Source: Dipteris shenzhenensis
Lineage: Eukaryota > Polypodiophyta > Polypodiopsida > Gleicheniales
DNA length: 64,000 bases
Assembly: GCA_047967505.1 (NCBI GenBank)
Contig: CM106540.1
Direction: 5' to 3' (one strand)
Shown here: positions 1 through 12,159 of the stretch, piece after piece
Numbering within the stretch: position 1 is the stretch's first letter
How the letters are laid out: each line of letters opens with the position of its first letter
The notes under the pieces: generated by a model
The model's database searches: none
Told to the model about the DNA's origin: nothing
Seen by the model: the letters and a program-made list of their open reading frames with translations, nothing else
Made by a program: the position numbers and the translations under genes

Positions 1-1330
1 CATATTTGAATGAACATATCCTTTTAGAGAAATGTTTGAACCTTTAAAACATAAAGCATAAGCAACCATACCTCTCAAATACCTAAGAATCCACTTTATG
101 GCCATTCAATGTTCTTTACATGGGTTGTTCATAAATCCGCTCATCACAACTCCCACTGCATGTGCAATATTTGGCCTTGTGCATAGTGTTGCATACATCA
201 AGCTACCAATTCCAGATGCATACAAAACCCTTGACATATACAATCTCCTCCTGTGTCTTTGGACACGTATCCTTGCATAATCTGAAATGATTAGCCAAAG
301 GTGTAGAAACAGGTTTTGTATTCTGCATTTCAAACCTTTCCAATAACTTTTAAGTGTACTCACTCTAAGACAATGTCGAATTTGCAATATTTTCTTGTCT
401 CTTGTTATTCTCATGCTAAGGATTTGCTTTGCAGCACCCAAATCCTTCATTGCAAATGTATTTCTCTTGAGCACATTTATATCCTGCATGTTATAGCTGC
501 AATTAGCATGTCATCTCAACATACAATAACAAGATCACATATCTAACATTGCCTAGTTTCATAGAATAAGCACATTGGTATGAATGACATCTACTATAAT
601 CTTGTTCTACCATAAACCTATCACACTTCAATACCATTGCCTTGGAGCTTGCTTTAAGGCATACATACTTTTCTTCAACCTGCATACCGATTCCTCCTTT
701 CCTTTGACCTTGTGTCCCTGTGGCTGTTGCATATAAATCTCTTCTTCCAAATCTCTATAAAGAAAAGATGTCTTCACATTTAATTATTCAAGATGCAAGT
801 CCTCTATAGAAATAAGACTCAAAATAGTTCTGATTGAAGTGTTTTTCCTCCATCTCTTCTTCACCCTGTAAACCCATTTATTTCACAATATTGTTTTCCC
901 CATAGGCAAGCAAATAGAATCCCAAGTCTGGTTTTGTAGCAAAGAGTCCATTGTCTCTTTCATGCCTTGCTCCCACTCCTTTTTGGATTCTACTTGCATT
1001 GCTTCTTCATACGTTTCAGGCTCACTAGAATCACTCAACATAACATAAATGAAAGAAGGAGAAAATCGCTCAAGTGGCCTACTTAACCTCATGGATGGGT
1101 CTTAGACCTTCTAAGTGAACCAAGAGAAATTAAAGGTTGTTGTTGTGCTACTATTGTTGCACATTGTCATGTTTCACAACCTTTGGAATTTCATCTCCTG
1201 TGTTTTCATCAAGAGTTGTGTATTCTGTGTTTATATTTTCTTCCTTCCTTTTCTATAAGTGATCTTAAATATACATAATAGTTTCATTGAATACAACATC
1301 TCTGCTCCTAATAATTTTGATAGTTTCATA
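1..1330 (-). mobile_element. Copia retrotransposon remnant (end of integrase region, RT, start of RNase H)
   Basis: Read on the minus strand from right to left, broken frames give successive pieces of a Ty1/Copia polyprotein. The link after integrase (IIRSRDVVFNETIMYI) is near 1265-1315. The start of the RT domain (YEEAMQVESKKEW) is near 990-1025. An RT middle piece (FMVEQDYSRCHS) lies at 503-685. The late RT, with FAMKDLGAAKQILSMRITRD and a TRPNIAHAVGVV motif, is at 106-489. The reading continues to base 1 as KGYVHSN, the run into RNase H, so the element goes on to the left. Frames change between pieces and the catalytic YVDD is degraded to YVEM, so it cannot be active. No LTR is visible. 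I am confident of the superfamily, not the lineage. Confidence 0.85.
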
Positions 1331-1529
1331 AATCCTTTTGAAAGGAAAAAGTAGAAAAATGGATGTTGCTTTGAAGCCACTATTAGAAGAGATAATATTA
1401 TGGTGGAATAAACTTAAGGTCATTCTTTTTGCATTGTCTCAATTCAAGATACAAGAGCTTAGCCTTGATGAGATAAAATGCAAAATACAATAAAAGGAGG
1501 CCATGATTGGGGCCTAAGGGCCTCAATAC

Positions 1530-1663
1530 AAAATAGGATTGAAGACTCTCAAGTACATGGTATATGGAAAAAAGAGACTCATCCCTAATGGTCAAAATAG
1601 GACTCAAGGCTCTCAAGTCAAGTACATGGTATATAAAAAAAAAGAGAGTCATCTCTAATGGTG
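1530..1663. repeat. Tandem duplication, about 64-70 bp, two copies
   Basis: Two adjacent copies start with AAAATAGGA at 1530 and 1594. Each carries CTCTCAAG, ACATGGTATAT and an A-rich run followed by CATC-CTAATGGT. The second copy is slightly longer because of small insertions. It lies just downstream, in the minus sense, of the hAT transposase remnant. Confidence 0.75.
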
Positions 1664-1689
1664 TAAAGGTGGCATGCCGCATACTACAT

Positions 1690-3320
1690 AGCAACAAAGG
1701 CCTCTCCCACTCCCTCATCTTGCTGAGCCTCATGATCCTGATCTTGGGGTCCTAGGCCTTATCATTCTCTTCTTTAGGAGCATCCTCTACTACATCATTG
1801 TCAGAGTCTAACTCCTCATTTGGTCGAGATCCAAGATATGGTTTAGGAGTGTACTCTGCCTTGAGCTTGTTACGAAAATGCAAGTTTGGATTAACACACA
1901 CAAGATCATTAGCCTTTTGAACCCCAAGCTTGTTCCTCTTTTTGGATGCAATGTTTCAACATTTCATACCACTCAATAAGCAAAGAGCTAACACCCTAGC
2001 TGAGTATGCAAATGGCCAAATGCTGCAAGAATGGAGCATCTGCTCCATAATCCTCCTACCAATGTACTGAGGAAATCTTAAACCTATCATTCCATGCATC
2101 CTTCAAACCAAACAACCCTTTTCCTTGCTTATAATATGACAATTCCTCCTGCACTTTCTCCTATCATACCAATTTGATACAAGTCATCTCAATATCCTCT
2201 CCCATACTTCCACCACCTCTTTATCAATCTCTTTCCCCTTGCCTGAAAATTTGGATCCAAAACAAAGGTTGCATCCTACAAAGGTGAATGATATTTTATC
2301 CATTGAGAGGTTGCAGCTTGTAAGTACCTTTAGCTCCTTCTTCCTCCAAGCATACAAAGCATCGATACTTTGAATGGTCTCAATCATCCTATCCATCCCT
2401 TCACACACCTTCCCAATACAAGGATGATGCCCATCAACAAGCCTCAACTTCAAAAGAATGTGCTTTGCAATTTGATGCAAGAGGCAAATGCCATCCCAAA
2501 AGATGTGACCCAAGACAATGGAATTGGCTCTGTCAACCCCAGTAATGTTTCATTCATGCCATGCATCCCAATTAGTAGAAACAACAAGATCCCTGAAATT
2601 GATCTTTTAGCTTATAAAGCCTCTTCAACATGATGAAATTATAGGCAAAGTGCATGTCAGAGTGCTTCAAAAAGATTCTTTTTTGGGGATATCTTGCAAA
2701 AAACAACCAAAATGTAGTGGTGGTGAGTGATGAAAGAGACAACATGATCACCCATATCAGTGGTCGGATCCATCGAATCCAACTTACCAATATCCTTCAA
2801 GAGATTATTCAGCCCATGTGCCATGCAAGGAGTGAAGGTAGGATGAGAGTACTTCTCTTTGAGAATCCTTCCCACTGCCCTATTGGAGTTCTTGCCATTA
2901 GAAACAAACTAAATAACCTTGTCTACCTCCATTTACTCAATAGATTCCATACAAATGCTAGCCAAAATCTCGATCGACTTTCCCTCCTCTGCATTATCAA
3001 TAGTTTTAATGAAAAAGATAGCCCCTCTGGAATATGGAATGATATCCTAAATAGACCTAAATCTCGGTTGACTTTCCCTCCTCTGTATTATCAATAGTTT
3101 TAATGAAAAAGATACCCCCTCTGGAATATAGAATGATATCCTAAATAGAGGCTCCTAGTGTCACTCCATCCATATCCCAACAATGTGACACCACATTTCA
3201 AACATACCTCTTTGATGGGACCCAAAGCTTGCTCTATGTGGTCTTATTTTGCTGTCAAACTTGTGGTCCATAGGGTCTCACATGAGGGAGGAGTCTAAGT
3301 TTGTCCAAGGATGCAATCTC
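1690..3320 (-). pseudogene. hAT-type transposase remnant (DUF659-like region plus C-terminal dimerisation domain)
   Basis: Minus-strand frames with stops and shifts spell a plant hAT transposase of the DUF659 type. In sense order: a region with DIIPYSRGAIFFIKTIDNAE (about 2990-3050); the core piece FTPCMAHGLNNLLKDIG (about 2780-2850), matching the 'PCaaHclnLmLeDIg' signature; LFEALRH-like sequence and FIMLKRLYKL near 2600-2660; a 109-codon piece at 2184-2513 with LLKLRLVDGHHPCIGK; and the dimerisation segment ending IASKKRNKLGVQKANDLV (about 1890-1950), followed by an acidic tail (near 1760-1850). The BED zinc finger expected at the N-terminus and the terminal inverted repeats were not found. 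hAT transposases cut and paste DNA in the nucleus; this copy is dead. Confidence 0.8.
2968..3155. repeat. 94-bp tandem duplication inside the hAT remnant
   Basis: Two adjacent copies begin TCTCG at 2968 and 3062 and both contain a shared CCCTCTGGAATAT run and GATATCCTAAATAGA. They differ at a few bases. The duplication lies within the transposase coding region, so it arose after or during its decay. Confidence 0.85.
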
Positions 3321-4600
3321 CTTCACCATATCAATGAAGTAAGGGGTGCATGATTTTGTTATGGGTGCATCTACTCCATAAAAGAGTCAACTTGTTGCAG
3401 CATCTACTTGTGCCACCCTCCTCCCAAGATGCCATGACATCATAAGGCTAGCCTACATGACTCTCGAGCCAGGGGATGATGACATGGGAGCCCTTGCATG
3501 TGTATGTGAAGCTTTACTCCCAAATAAGGGAAAAAATTAATGTCTCCCTTATTTACCTTTAATAAATGATTCCACACTCAGTTTGAGCCTCCATCTTTTC
3601 TTGTTTGCAAAATGTACAATGCCACTTGCCCACTCCTTTTGGCTTGTCATAAATAGGTCCAGGATCCACCTCCTTCCAACACAGAGATTTGTGGTCTTGT
3701 TCAAGGCCAGGGGTAGGAGCCATTGAGGGAAGGGGGGCTGATAGACTCTAAATGGGTTGAAGCCTAGAAGAGTGGTTAGAGTAGGGGGCTGAGAGAAGAG
3801 GGAGGAGGTGGATAGAAGGGGGAGGATGGGGTTGAAGCTTAAGAGAGCTTAGAAGGGGAAAGAATGGGAAGGGGGTGGAGAGGAGGGGGCTAATCGAGTG
3901 GAGCAAGACTTACATTTGTGTCTTTGATTCTTGCATGAATTTGTTGTTGAAATGATACAACAAGACCGTACATCATATATCATACAGACTCATATATCAT
4001 GAAAGACCATCCATTTCACATTTACATTGTCATCCATCTCATTATCTTCATCCCCAATCTACATATTAATATGATTACAAGAACAATAGAAAAACTATTC
4101 ATAGAATCTCATACAAGCTCATATATCATGAAAAGAGTATATTGATGTTTGATTGAATTTCATGCTCATAGATAGTTATTAAAATCATTTTGCATTGCAC
4201 AAGAGAGCTTTAAGTATGAAAATCAATATGTCTAGCATAAAAACTATCCATTTCTTGGACTACGACCCAATGGAAGATTCTAGTAACCTATGGGGAGTAT
4301 CTAGCTATGAAATGAGTAATGTACAAATAACTTTTCTACTGTAGATAGACTCCTTGTGTCTACAACTATCATGTATCATCCTATAGGACGGGGATCCTAC
4401 ATGATCCTCATATATACAATTTGTACTGTGTTTATCTCCCACCAATTATAAATCTTGCAATGTTGCCTTGTGTATAAGGCCTGTCATCTACATATACATG
4501 ATCAACATAAGTTTCTCCTCTTCCTCTCTAAGAGATGCGGAGTTTATGCATATGCCATATGTTGACAAACTAAGAATATAAGTACATAGCAGATGCCAAT
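3321..4600. other. Non-genic stretch with a purine-rich patch
   Basis: I see no supported gene. The + strand at about 3715-3905 is strongly purine-rich, with repeated GGGGGCTGAG and GGAGGTGGATAGAAGGG motifs. The rest is AT-rich spacer. The upstream part could hold the lost N-terminal end of the hAT element to its left, but no zinc-finger motif was recognised. Confidence 0.5.
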
Positions 4601-5330
4601 CACCTCATGAATATTTGGGGCCACAAAATGGCATCAATGTGACAACATGATCACTGGGCCCATTGACATCCTTCAAAATATACAATGCTTGACCCACACC
4701 ACTGATAGTAGATGGAGCTATGACCCCAATAAGAGAACTCCTCCCGGTCTTGAGGAATGTCATGTTGTAGCCAAGCACTATATGCCCTATGATCATAACC
4801 CCTTACAAGTGGTGCTAACATAGAAGCAAGTGGATAGTTGCCAAAGGTATTACTCATTGCACAAGTACTCATAGCTCACGAGGAAAAGTCATCTCTCATA
4901 TAGCATCACATGCATGATGCCTATGATGAGTGATATGTTCACTAGCTCTGCTATACATCTCATCATCATCATCTGATGAATGTTCTTCCTTGCGCTCTTC
5001 AAGTGTGATATGAGGTGGTCTCATCTCTATGTCCTAATATATCATTCATATTTATACATTCTTAAATTTAAAAACTATGGGGCAAGACAAAATGTAGAAA
5101 TTAAAAAAGTATGTATTAAAGATATATGTATATATCATGGGTATTGGTGTAACATGGCTACCTCCTAGTAACCTAGTCATTTGCCTCTAAATACCTCATG
5201 ATCTCCACATATCCATAATTAATGTTGGAGAAGGCCTTTGAAATCCACACATCAACACGTGCCATTCTCCCCCCAATCTGCGCTAAGTATCTTGCAGTGG
5301 AGAATCCTCCTTTGTTGATGATAATGGTGG

Positions 5331-5362
<32 letters not shown>
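5331..5362. repeat. (GAT)n microsatellite
   Basis: About ten uninterrupted TGA/GAT triplets. Confidence 0.95.
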
Positions 5363-6468
5363 GCAACTGCTGGGGGACATGGGTGCTAGAGAAACCATGT
5401 GTAGGTGGTGGTGATGGTGTACCTAATGGCTCATTTCCTAAATCCATATCCTATATGGGAAACAAACATGCCAAAACATTTTTCCCAACCATTAGTACCT
5501 TATCTTTTTTGACTATGAGAAATACTTTAATGAATACAAGATTCAAATGAGCATCTATTGGAGTATACTTTAACCATATTTATGCAAGTTGATTAAAAAA
5601 ACTTTTGATGAATATGCAGTGCAAATGGAATTTTCTTGAGATCCTAGGTTTGCTTATTGACAACATGGTATCTGCATTCTATAATGTCATCCTTTTTTCC
5701 CTAGTTGTACTAGTTCATGTGGATGTCTTATATGTAAAACACTCTTCTCTTACATTTACTATCCTAACGATTTCAAGTTTCTATTATGATCTAATGTAAG
5801 AAAAAAGCACGTGTGGAAATGCTCACGAGACCTTTTAGTATAGCAAAGGCCTCATGGAGTTTCTTTCGTAAAGAAATAAGAAAAAAAAGATAGTTGCTAA
5901 TCCATCAATATTATATTTCATATATCACATATCCATCTTGAAATTCATTGTATTTAGACACATCACGAATTCCATTCTTTTAAACACTTGATTTAATGTT
6001 ATATCACAAAAAATGCAAACATGGACACATCTAAAGGATGTAGCAAGAAAAAGAATGGAAAAGGGGATAGTGCAATGCTTGGGCAAAGGAGAACCTTTCG
6101 CTCAATTTGTGAGTATAATTGTATTTCAAAAAAATTATTCAATCCAATAATATTCCATATTTATTTGAAAATAATAATCTTCAATTTAATGCAGACAAAG
6201 GATTATGGATGAGATCCTACAAAGGAGAAGATGGGAGAGGCTACCTTACTTGGATATCCTGCTCTTTGCAAGAGGCTACTTGCAATGGGTGTGATGCCTT
6301 TATTGGTAGTACGTTATGTCTATATATATTTATTACACATTATATTTCCTTCAAAAACTCATAGGCTTTCTACATGCATGTTTTTTTAAAAATTGTTTAT
6401 TTGCATAGGATCTTATGGGAGCTTGTAGGCTGATGAAAAATAAATTGATCTAGTATGTTATATATTGG

Positions 6469-6705
6469 ATGCAGGAGGTAGAGGGAGAGGAACTTGAAGA
6501 GGAGGCATGGAGAGCTACACAAGAAGGGCAAGAAGATGATGAAAGTGGCGATAGGGATGAAAGTGATGATGGCTATGATGGAGTAGATAGTGATCCTAGT
6601 GAAAGTGACGATGGCTATGATGGAGTAGATATTGATCCTAGTGAAGATGGTGATGATACAAGTCCTGGAAGATGGGAACAGGGCTGGGGGATGGGAGATG
6701 CGTGA
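6469..6705 (+). CDS. Small acidic reading frame with an internal duplication, function unknown
   Basis: A 78-codon frame opens with ATG and is very rich in Asp, Glu and Gly. A 14-residue block, ESDDGYDGVDSDPS, is followed directly by a near-identical copy, ESDDGYDGVDIDPS, so a 42-bp unit has been duplicated in frame. Such acidic stretches occur at the C-terminal tails of some transposases and in nuclear proteins, but no other domain is present and neighbouring frames are broken. It may be an exon or a transposon tail fragment. I do not recognise it, and expression is unproven. Confidence 0.25.
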   Translation: MQEVEGEELEEEAWRATQEGQEDDESGDRDESDDGYDGVDSDPSESDDGYDGVDIDPSEDGDDTSPGRWEQGWGMGDA

Positions 6706-7508
6706 CGAGAGGGAATCCCTAGTAGATGATGAAATATTGCTCCCTATTCCACGGTGTAGAACCTACAAAGCAAGTCTCTCCACTTGCTGGAGAGAGGTAG
6801 TGATTGGCAGGAGATAGTTCATTGATTCTGATTTCAACTCAAGTAGGGCTGGTGTTTGACTGCCAGAGCGCACAGTTGAGCCATGTTTTATCATGGGGCC
6901 TTACTTTGAGCCTACTAGAGCCACTAGCTGACATGAGGAAGCTCTCTTATTCTCCAAACACCAAACCAACCAACCAGAGTCTAGTTAGATAAACTGATCT
7001 AGCTAGTTAGCTGACCGCATTGCTTGTGCCACATGTTACTACTTGCATGTCACATTAGCCAATTGCCACGTCGCCCATCATCCAATTGCCACATGTTTGC
7101 ACCACGTCATCTCTGCACGATGCCGTGCCATGTTAGCACTGATGCATGGTGCATGGTAAGAAATGTGAAAATACACATGCTCAACCATGCAAAGGAGATC
7201 CAATACACAGCAAAGAAAAGGGTATTACTTTCATTAAGTCTTGTGCAAAGTATCATACCCATCAAGAAGCACACCAATGCATATTTTTAACACTCATATG
7301 CATGGGACATGGTAATGAATTGTGAAAATATGTATGTCCACTCTTAATAAGGCCTACTCAAAGTATCATTACATTGAAAACACACACACATATGCTAGAA
7401 GCACACGGTGGGAGCTGCCAAAATTATTCACAACGTCCTGAATCCTGGTCTGCCGAAAGTTGCATTAACTTGCACATCTATGGAAATAAATCAAAGCTCT
7501 ATGGATAG

Positions 7509-7528
7509 TCTCTCTCTCTCTCTCTCTC
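7509..7528. repeat. (TC)n microsatellite upstream of the PPR gene
   Basis: Uninterrupted TC dinucleotides. CT-rich tracts are common in plant promoters and 5' leaders, so this could lie in the PPR gene's control region. That is inference from position. Confidence 0.8.
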
Positions 7529-7719
7529 GCGTAGCATGCGTTTTTGTTGTCTGCTCAAAATCCTGCAGCTTCACCGTCCTCTTGATCCAACCAATCGGGA
7601 AAGCAACACTGCTCAAAAGAAAAGATTACTAGTAATTCTGGATAGGAATGGAGTTGTAAAACCTAACACAAAAAGCAGACTTTTTCTAAGAACCCAAGTT
7701 TTGTTTTGTCCAATGTGAG

Positions 7720-8240
7720 GTAAGTCAGCCATGTAGGCGTCAAAGTACCTCTTCTGGTTTCAGGCGTAGTTGGCCCTAGGGAGCTGTTTGAAATTTCCAG
7801 ACTCTTGCTTCTGATCCTCCCTAGGTCGACTGTAGGTGTATTGGGCGCCGGCATTATTGCCACGTCCACATTGAATAAGAGAGTTTATGCATTGCATGCC
7901 TCAAGAATGATTTGTTAACTGGTAGTTGATGGAGTCCGCTGAGGGTGGAGGTAGAACTTGCCACACGAACTTTGACGGCGGAAACTCTGGAGTTGGAGAA
8001 ATTTTGGAATGAACTGCAAGGATTGGACCAGGTGTCTCTTAAAGCATTAGCTTTTGGTCTGTCTAAATGTCTACATCTATTCAATAAGCTTCTGGCAAGC
8101 ATACATTGAAATTCTTTATGCAAAATTTTGAGGTCATGAAACACCATTCAGAGCACTAAACCTGACATTTAAAGTGTTCAAGAGTCTGACTTCCTCAGGG
8201 AATCATACAGGCACTCCTCACTCCTTGACTGATTTTACAG
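7720..8240 (+). other. Possible intron 5' of the PPR exon
   Basis: A strong donor (GAG/GTAAGTC) begins at 7720 and a pyrimidine-rich acceptor (CTGATTTTACAG) ends at 8240. Joining them keeps the PPR frame open upstream only to a TAA at 7664-7666, with no ATG in between. So either this pair is not used, the start lies in another exon, or the transcript is broken. No other gene is visible in the stretch. Confidence 0.35.
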
Positions 8241-10260
8241 GGCCGTGGGAAGCGATGGTACGTTGGGCTCTTCTGCGTCTATTGGGAGTTTGAAAAAACT
8301 CTGCAAAGAGGGCCGCATAGATGAGGCCCTTCAGGCTCTAAGACGTTCAAATTGTCAAGGAATTCGTCCTTCGAATGGCATCTTGTATCATCTTCTGCAG
8401 GGGTGCATCAATAAGAAAGACCTGTCAACAGGCAGGGACATATATCACCTGATTTTGAGCAGTGGACTCCAGTCAAATGCCTTTTTAGGGAGCCACCTAG
8501 TCCGCATGTTTGCTGTGTGTGGGAGCTTGTTGGAAGCGAATCAAGTCTTCAGCACGCTACCTAAACCCAATGTATTCACATGGAGTGCAATCATATCAGC
8601 ACACGCTAAATTTGGACAAGGTGAGGAAGCTATCAAATTGTACCAGGAAATGCGGCATTCCGGTGAAAAGCCAGATGGGCACATATTTGCTGCTGTACTT
8701 AAAGCATGTGCCTGTGCGGTGTCCCTGACTGAGGGCAACCTAGTTCATGGGCACTTGATTCAAAGTGGTATTGAATCAGACGTTGTTGTCGGTAATGCTC
8801 TCGTGGACATGTACATCAAATGCGGGAGTTTTGAGGATGCATGCAAATTATTTGGCAAATTGTTGAAGCGAGATGTGGTGACATGGAGTGCCATAATTGC
8901 TGGATATATGCAACATGGGCAGTGTGTGGAGGCGTTTAAACTTTTTCAGCAAATGCAACGGGAAGGCACAAGACCAGACAGTGTGGCATGGAATGTATTG
9001 ATTGCAGGATATGCACAGCAGGGCCTCTGCCAGGAGGCCTTGCAACTTTTCAAGTCAATGCAGCAAGAAGCTATGAAGCCAGACGGTGTAACGTTTCTGA
9101 GTCTTCTGAAAGCATGTTCTGGCATCACAGCCCTCAATGAAGGTAAACTGATTCATTGTAGTGTCATTGAAAGTGATTTTGAATCAAATGTCTTTATTGG
9201 GAGTGCTCTCATTGACCTGTATACCAAATGTCAAAGCCTAGAGGATGCAAGGAGAGTTTTTGATAAGTTGGCAAAACAAGATGTGGTGACATGGAATGCA
9301 ATGATTGCAGGATATGCCCTGCAAGGGGAAGGTTTGCAGGCACTCCTGCTGTTTCAGCAAATACACCATGAGGGCGCTGAGCCCAACAATGTCACATACA
9401 TGAGCATTCTGAAAGCATGTTGCATCATAGCAGCTTTAGAGCAGGGCAAGTTGATTCACGAGCTCATCATAGAAAGTGGTTTCGAGTCTGACCCACACGT
9501 AGAGAGTGCCCTTATTGATATGTATGCCAAAAGTGGGAGCCTAGAGGATGCTAGAAGAGTATTTAGTCACTTGCCAAACCAAAATGAGGTAACGTGGAAT
9601 GCAATGATCGCAGCATATGTACATCATAGTGATTATAAGTCTGCGCTGCAACATTTTGAGGAGATGCAAAAACAGGGCTCGACCCCAGATGATGTAACTT
9701 TTGTATGTCTTCTTTCTGCATGCAGTCATACAGGTCTAGTAGATGAAGCTCGTAAGGTTTTGATGTGTATGAAGAAAGACCATGATGTTGCCCCAAAGCT
9801 TGACCATCTTTCTTGCATGGTTGATATCCTTGGCCGTGCAGGATGTCTGAACGAGGCAGAAGAATTACTCCAAAATACTCCATTTCTGCCCAACATAATG
9901 GGGTGGATGTCTTTGTTGAGTCATTGCCGACTTCATGGCAAGGTGGATATAGGAAGACGCTGCTTTGACCGTATTATTTCAATGGATCACAGGCATGCTG
10001 GTGGGTATTTCCTTATGTCAAGGATATATGCAGATGCTGGAATGTGGGAGGATGCGGATCAAGTGGAAGAACGGAAAAACTTTGCAAACGCATGGAAGAA
10101 ACCAGGGATGGCTTTTGTTGAGGTAAAAACCAAGACATATTGTTTTAGCGTTGGAGATAAAGGCCATTCAAATAGTGATAATATCTATGGTAAGCTCAAG
10201 AGATTGCATGTGCTAATCGAGGAGGGAGGATATACACCTTATTTAAGCTCAGCACACTAG
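8241..10260 (+). CDS. PLS-class PPR protein with E/E+ C-terminus (probably the 3' exon)
   Basis: The frame is open for about 670 codons to TAG at 10258. PPR proteins of this class bind organelle RNA, one base per motif, and usually direct C-to-U editing in chloroplasts or mitochondria. Numbering from codon 8245, I see about sixteen motifs in P-L-S order: P-like 12-43, L 44-78, S 79-109, P 110-144, L 145-179, S 180-210, two P-type 211-280, L 281-315, S 316-346, P 347-381, L 382-416, S 417-447, P 448-482, L2 483-518, S2 519-550, E1 551-585, E2 586-620. A short E+-like tail ends GGYTPYLSSAH. There is no DYW deaminase domain, so it would need a partner to edit. Start problem: the triplet at 8245 is GTG, an in-frame TGA lies at 8230, and the first in-frame ATG is at residue 88, inside a motif. 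A good acceptor, CTGATTTTACAG, ends at 8240, so an upstream exon probably supplies the start and targeting peptide. Confidence 0.9.
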
Positions 10261-10402
10261 TCAAATTCAGTCAAGGATCATGCCGTGACTGCATGGTGAG
10301 AGAAACTTACCATAGCTTTGAGCTACTTAGGACCCATGAGGCACCATCGTTTCTTTTCTTATCTGCAGATCTGTTAAAGGTCACAACCTCCTATTTTACG
10401 TC

Positions 10403-10730
10403 GCTAGTAGCCCTAGCATCCCGTGGGGTTAGCTTCCCTTCACACCAGCTTGGACCCTTAGCCTGGGGGTTAGCTTTGGCAAAGGGGTCCATTTTGTCAA
10501 GGCCACCATGAGTTCCCCAAAACGAAGCTGTTTGTCTCGGCCTTGGCCCAACCCTCATACTGCACTGCTAGTAGCCCTAGCATTCCGTGGGGTTAGCTTC
10601 CCTTCACACCAGCTTGGACCCTTATCCTGGGGGTTAGCTTTGGCAAAAGGGGTCCAATTTGTGAAGGCCACCAGGAGTTCCCCAAAACGAAGTTGTTTGT
10701 CTCGGCCCAACCCTCATACTGTACTGTTGT
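10403..10730. repeat. 164-bp tandem repeat, two copies, 3' of the PPR gene
   Basis: Copies start GCTAGTAGCCCTAGCAT at 10403 and 10567. Both carry GGGGTTAGCTTCCCTTCACA, CAGCTTGGACCCTTA and GTTCCCCAAAACGAAG. They differ by a few substitutions and small indels. This is about 140 bp after the PPR stop, so it may sit in the 3' UTR. Confidence 0.9.
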
Positions 10731-10739
10731 AGCAACACC

Positions 10740-12080
10740 CAGCCCCTATGCATTGACAATCAAGCAAAGGATTAGCGATCCACAAGAGCAGATTTACTAG
10801 TTACAACAAGAAATAAGAGAGCTCAAGCTTATGGTTGCAGGTCTTGGGAGGAAAGTGAAGGCAATGGCAAGAAGGAAATCATACAGAAGGTATTGCAGAT
10901 ACACAGTGAAGCAGAACCTGCACCACAGTTGGTGACCAAAGTACATGGCATGGTTACCAATCAGGTCGAATCAATAATCCAGGAAATTATAGCAACATCG
11001 GAAAATAAAATCAACAAAAGCTACGTGTATGAAGAGGTACAAGAACAGTAAAAGGGCTGCTAATAACCAATGTCCACGCGTAGGAGGATTACTTGAGGGG
11101 TTGGCATGAAGGGAGCATGACAGAAAAGACTGATCATATACCGCCCAGACTGAATGGGACGCAAATGATATAGTTTGCTTTGCACAACTTTCATCTTTTT
11201 GTGGCCTGTAGAAGACTTTGGAAACTTACGCAGATTCACATAGGAGAACCTATAATCTGGAAAGCAATGCTTCTTGGTAATGCCATAGAGTCAAAGAGGA
11301 TAGCTGGGTGCAGATCAGAGCCAATGCCCTCTACTACATTTGGACTGCTAGAAATGATTTTTAGTTCAACCAGGTGGTTGCTAATGCTGAAGTGCTCTTC
11401 TTTTCTTGGTGGGACAGGAACGAAAGTGCCTTGATGAAGCTGTCATTACAATAAGGCCCATGACCAGCTTCAAACTGAGGTGGATGCACATGCATCCAGT
11501 GAGGTGGATGCACATGCAGGCAAAGGCCAGAGTGGGAACCTCTCTTCGGTCTCCTCTACCCCTACCTTAGCTTCCCCTACCCCTGCTTCAGCCTCCCCTG
11601 CCCTTGCCCCTATTGTTACATAGGTTGAGGAGGAACCAGTTTGATCTATTGGGGTTTTTCATACCTTTCAGGCTATCTAAGTGGTTCTAATGCTCCTGGT
11701 TGGGACGCTCCTGGTTTTGCTCCTAGTTGCCTTGCTCCTTGCTGTTGCTCCTAGCTTTGCTGAATTCTGCTGGCTATAGAAAGTATTGGGTGTAGACCTT
11801 GCCTTTGGTAGATTTTGTTGTGCCTGTCAGGGGATTACTTTACTATGCAATGGTTTCTACTGTCCTCTACAAAAACTTAAAATATCATCTTTCTTTGAGG
11901 TTGGAAACTACAATGTAATAAACTTCTCGATATCAACATAAGCAACACTATTTTTTTGCTCAAAATTATTTGTAAATATAGAACTGCCAATTGGAACAAA
12001 ATAGGGGGGCCCTGTTTGAAAAAAATCACATTAGTAAATTCGCCGTGGGGGGTAAGGGGTGTGAGAGTGGTATCAAAGGT
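10740..12080. other. No supported gene; possible degraded open frame
   Basis: The plus strand at 10930-11440 gives protein-like pieces in shifting frames, for example TDHIPPRLNG near 11130 and an 84-codon frame at 11180-11434. Frame changes and stops break it, and I do not recognise the family. At 11480-11520 a short GAGGTGGATGCACATGCA unit is repeated, and 11550-11770 is C/T-rich. Most likely a decayed repeat. Confidence 0.35.
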
Positions 12081-12091
12081 GGGTGGGGGGT

Positions 12092-12159
12092 CCACATGCA
12101 TGTGACACATGGACATGCAGATATGACCATGCAAGTTGCCATGTGTCACATGCATGTGG
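12092..12159. repeat. Perfect 21-bp inverted repeat (hairpin, 26-bp loop)
   Basis: The arm at 12092-12112 (CCACATGCATGTGACACATGG) is the exact reverse complement of 12139-12159. Beyond two mismatches the pairing continues into a G-run on the left and a C-run on the right (about 12085-12166). Other copies of TG/CA-rich words lie in the loop. It could be the core of a small fold-back element or a small-RNA precursor. No target duplication was seen. Confidence 0.85.

Larger units (their letters stand above)
4601..7390. other. Spacer with short unrecognised open frames
   Basis: Overlapping minus frames at 4605-4872 (63-73 codons) and plus frames at 5605-5799 and 6021-6364 are open but match nothing I know. 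A plus-strand run at 6190-6300 reads DYGWDPTKEKMGEATLLGYP in one frame, which looks protein-like but is short and unsupported. The acidic frame at 6469-6705 is listed separately. I infer decayed repeat DNA. Confidence 0.4.

Noticed and set aside
8245-8247. GTG as start codon of the PPR gene
   Set aside because: Plant nuclear genes start at ATG; the triplet lies just after a splice-acceptor-like site.
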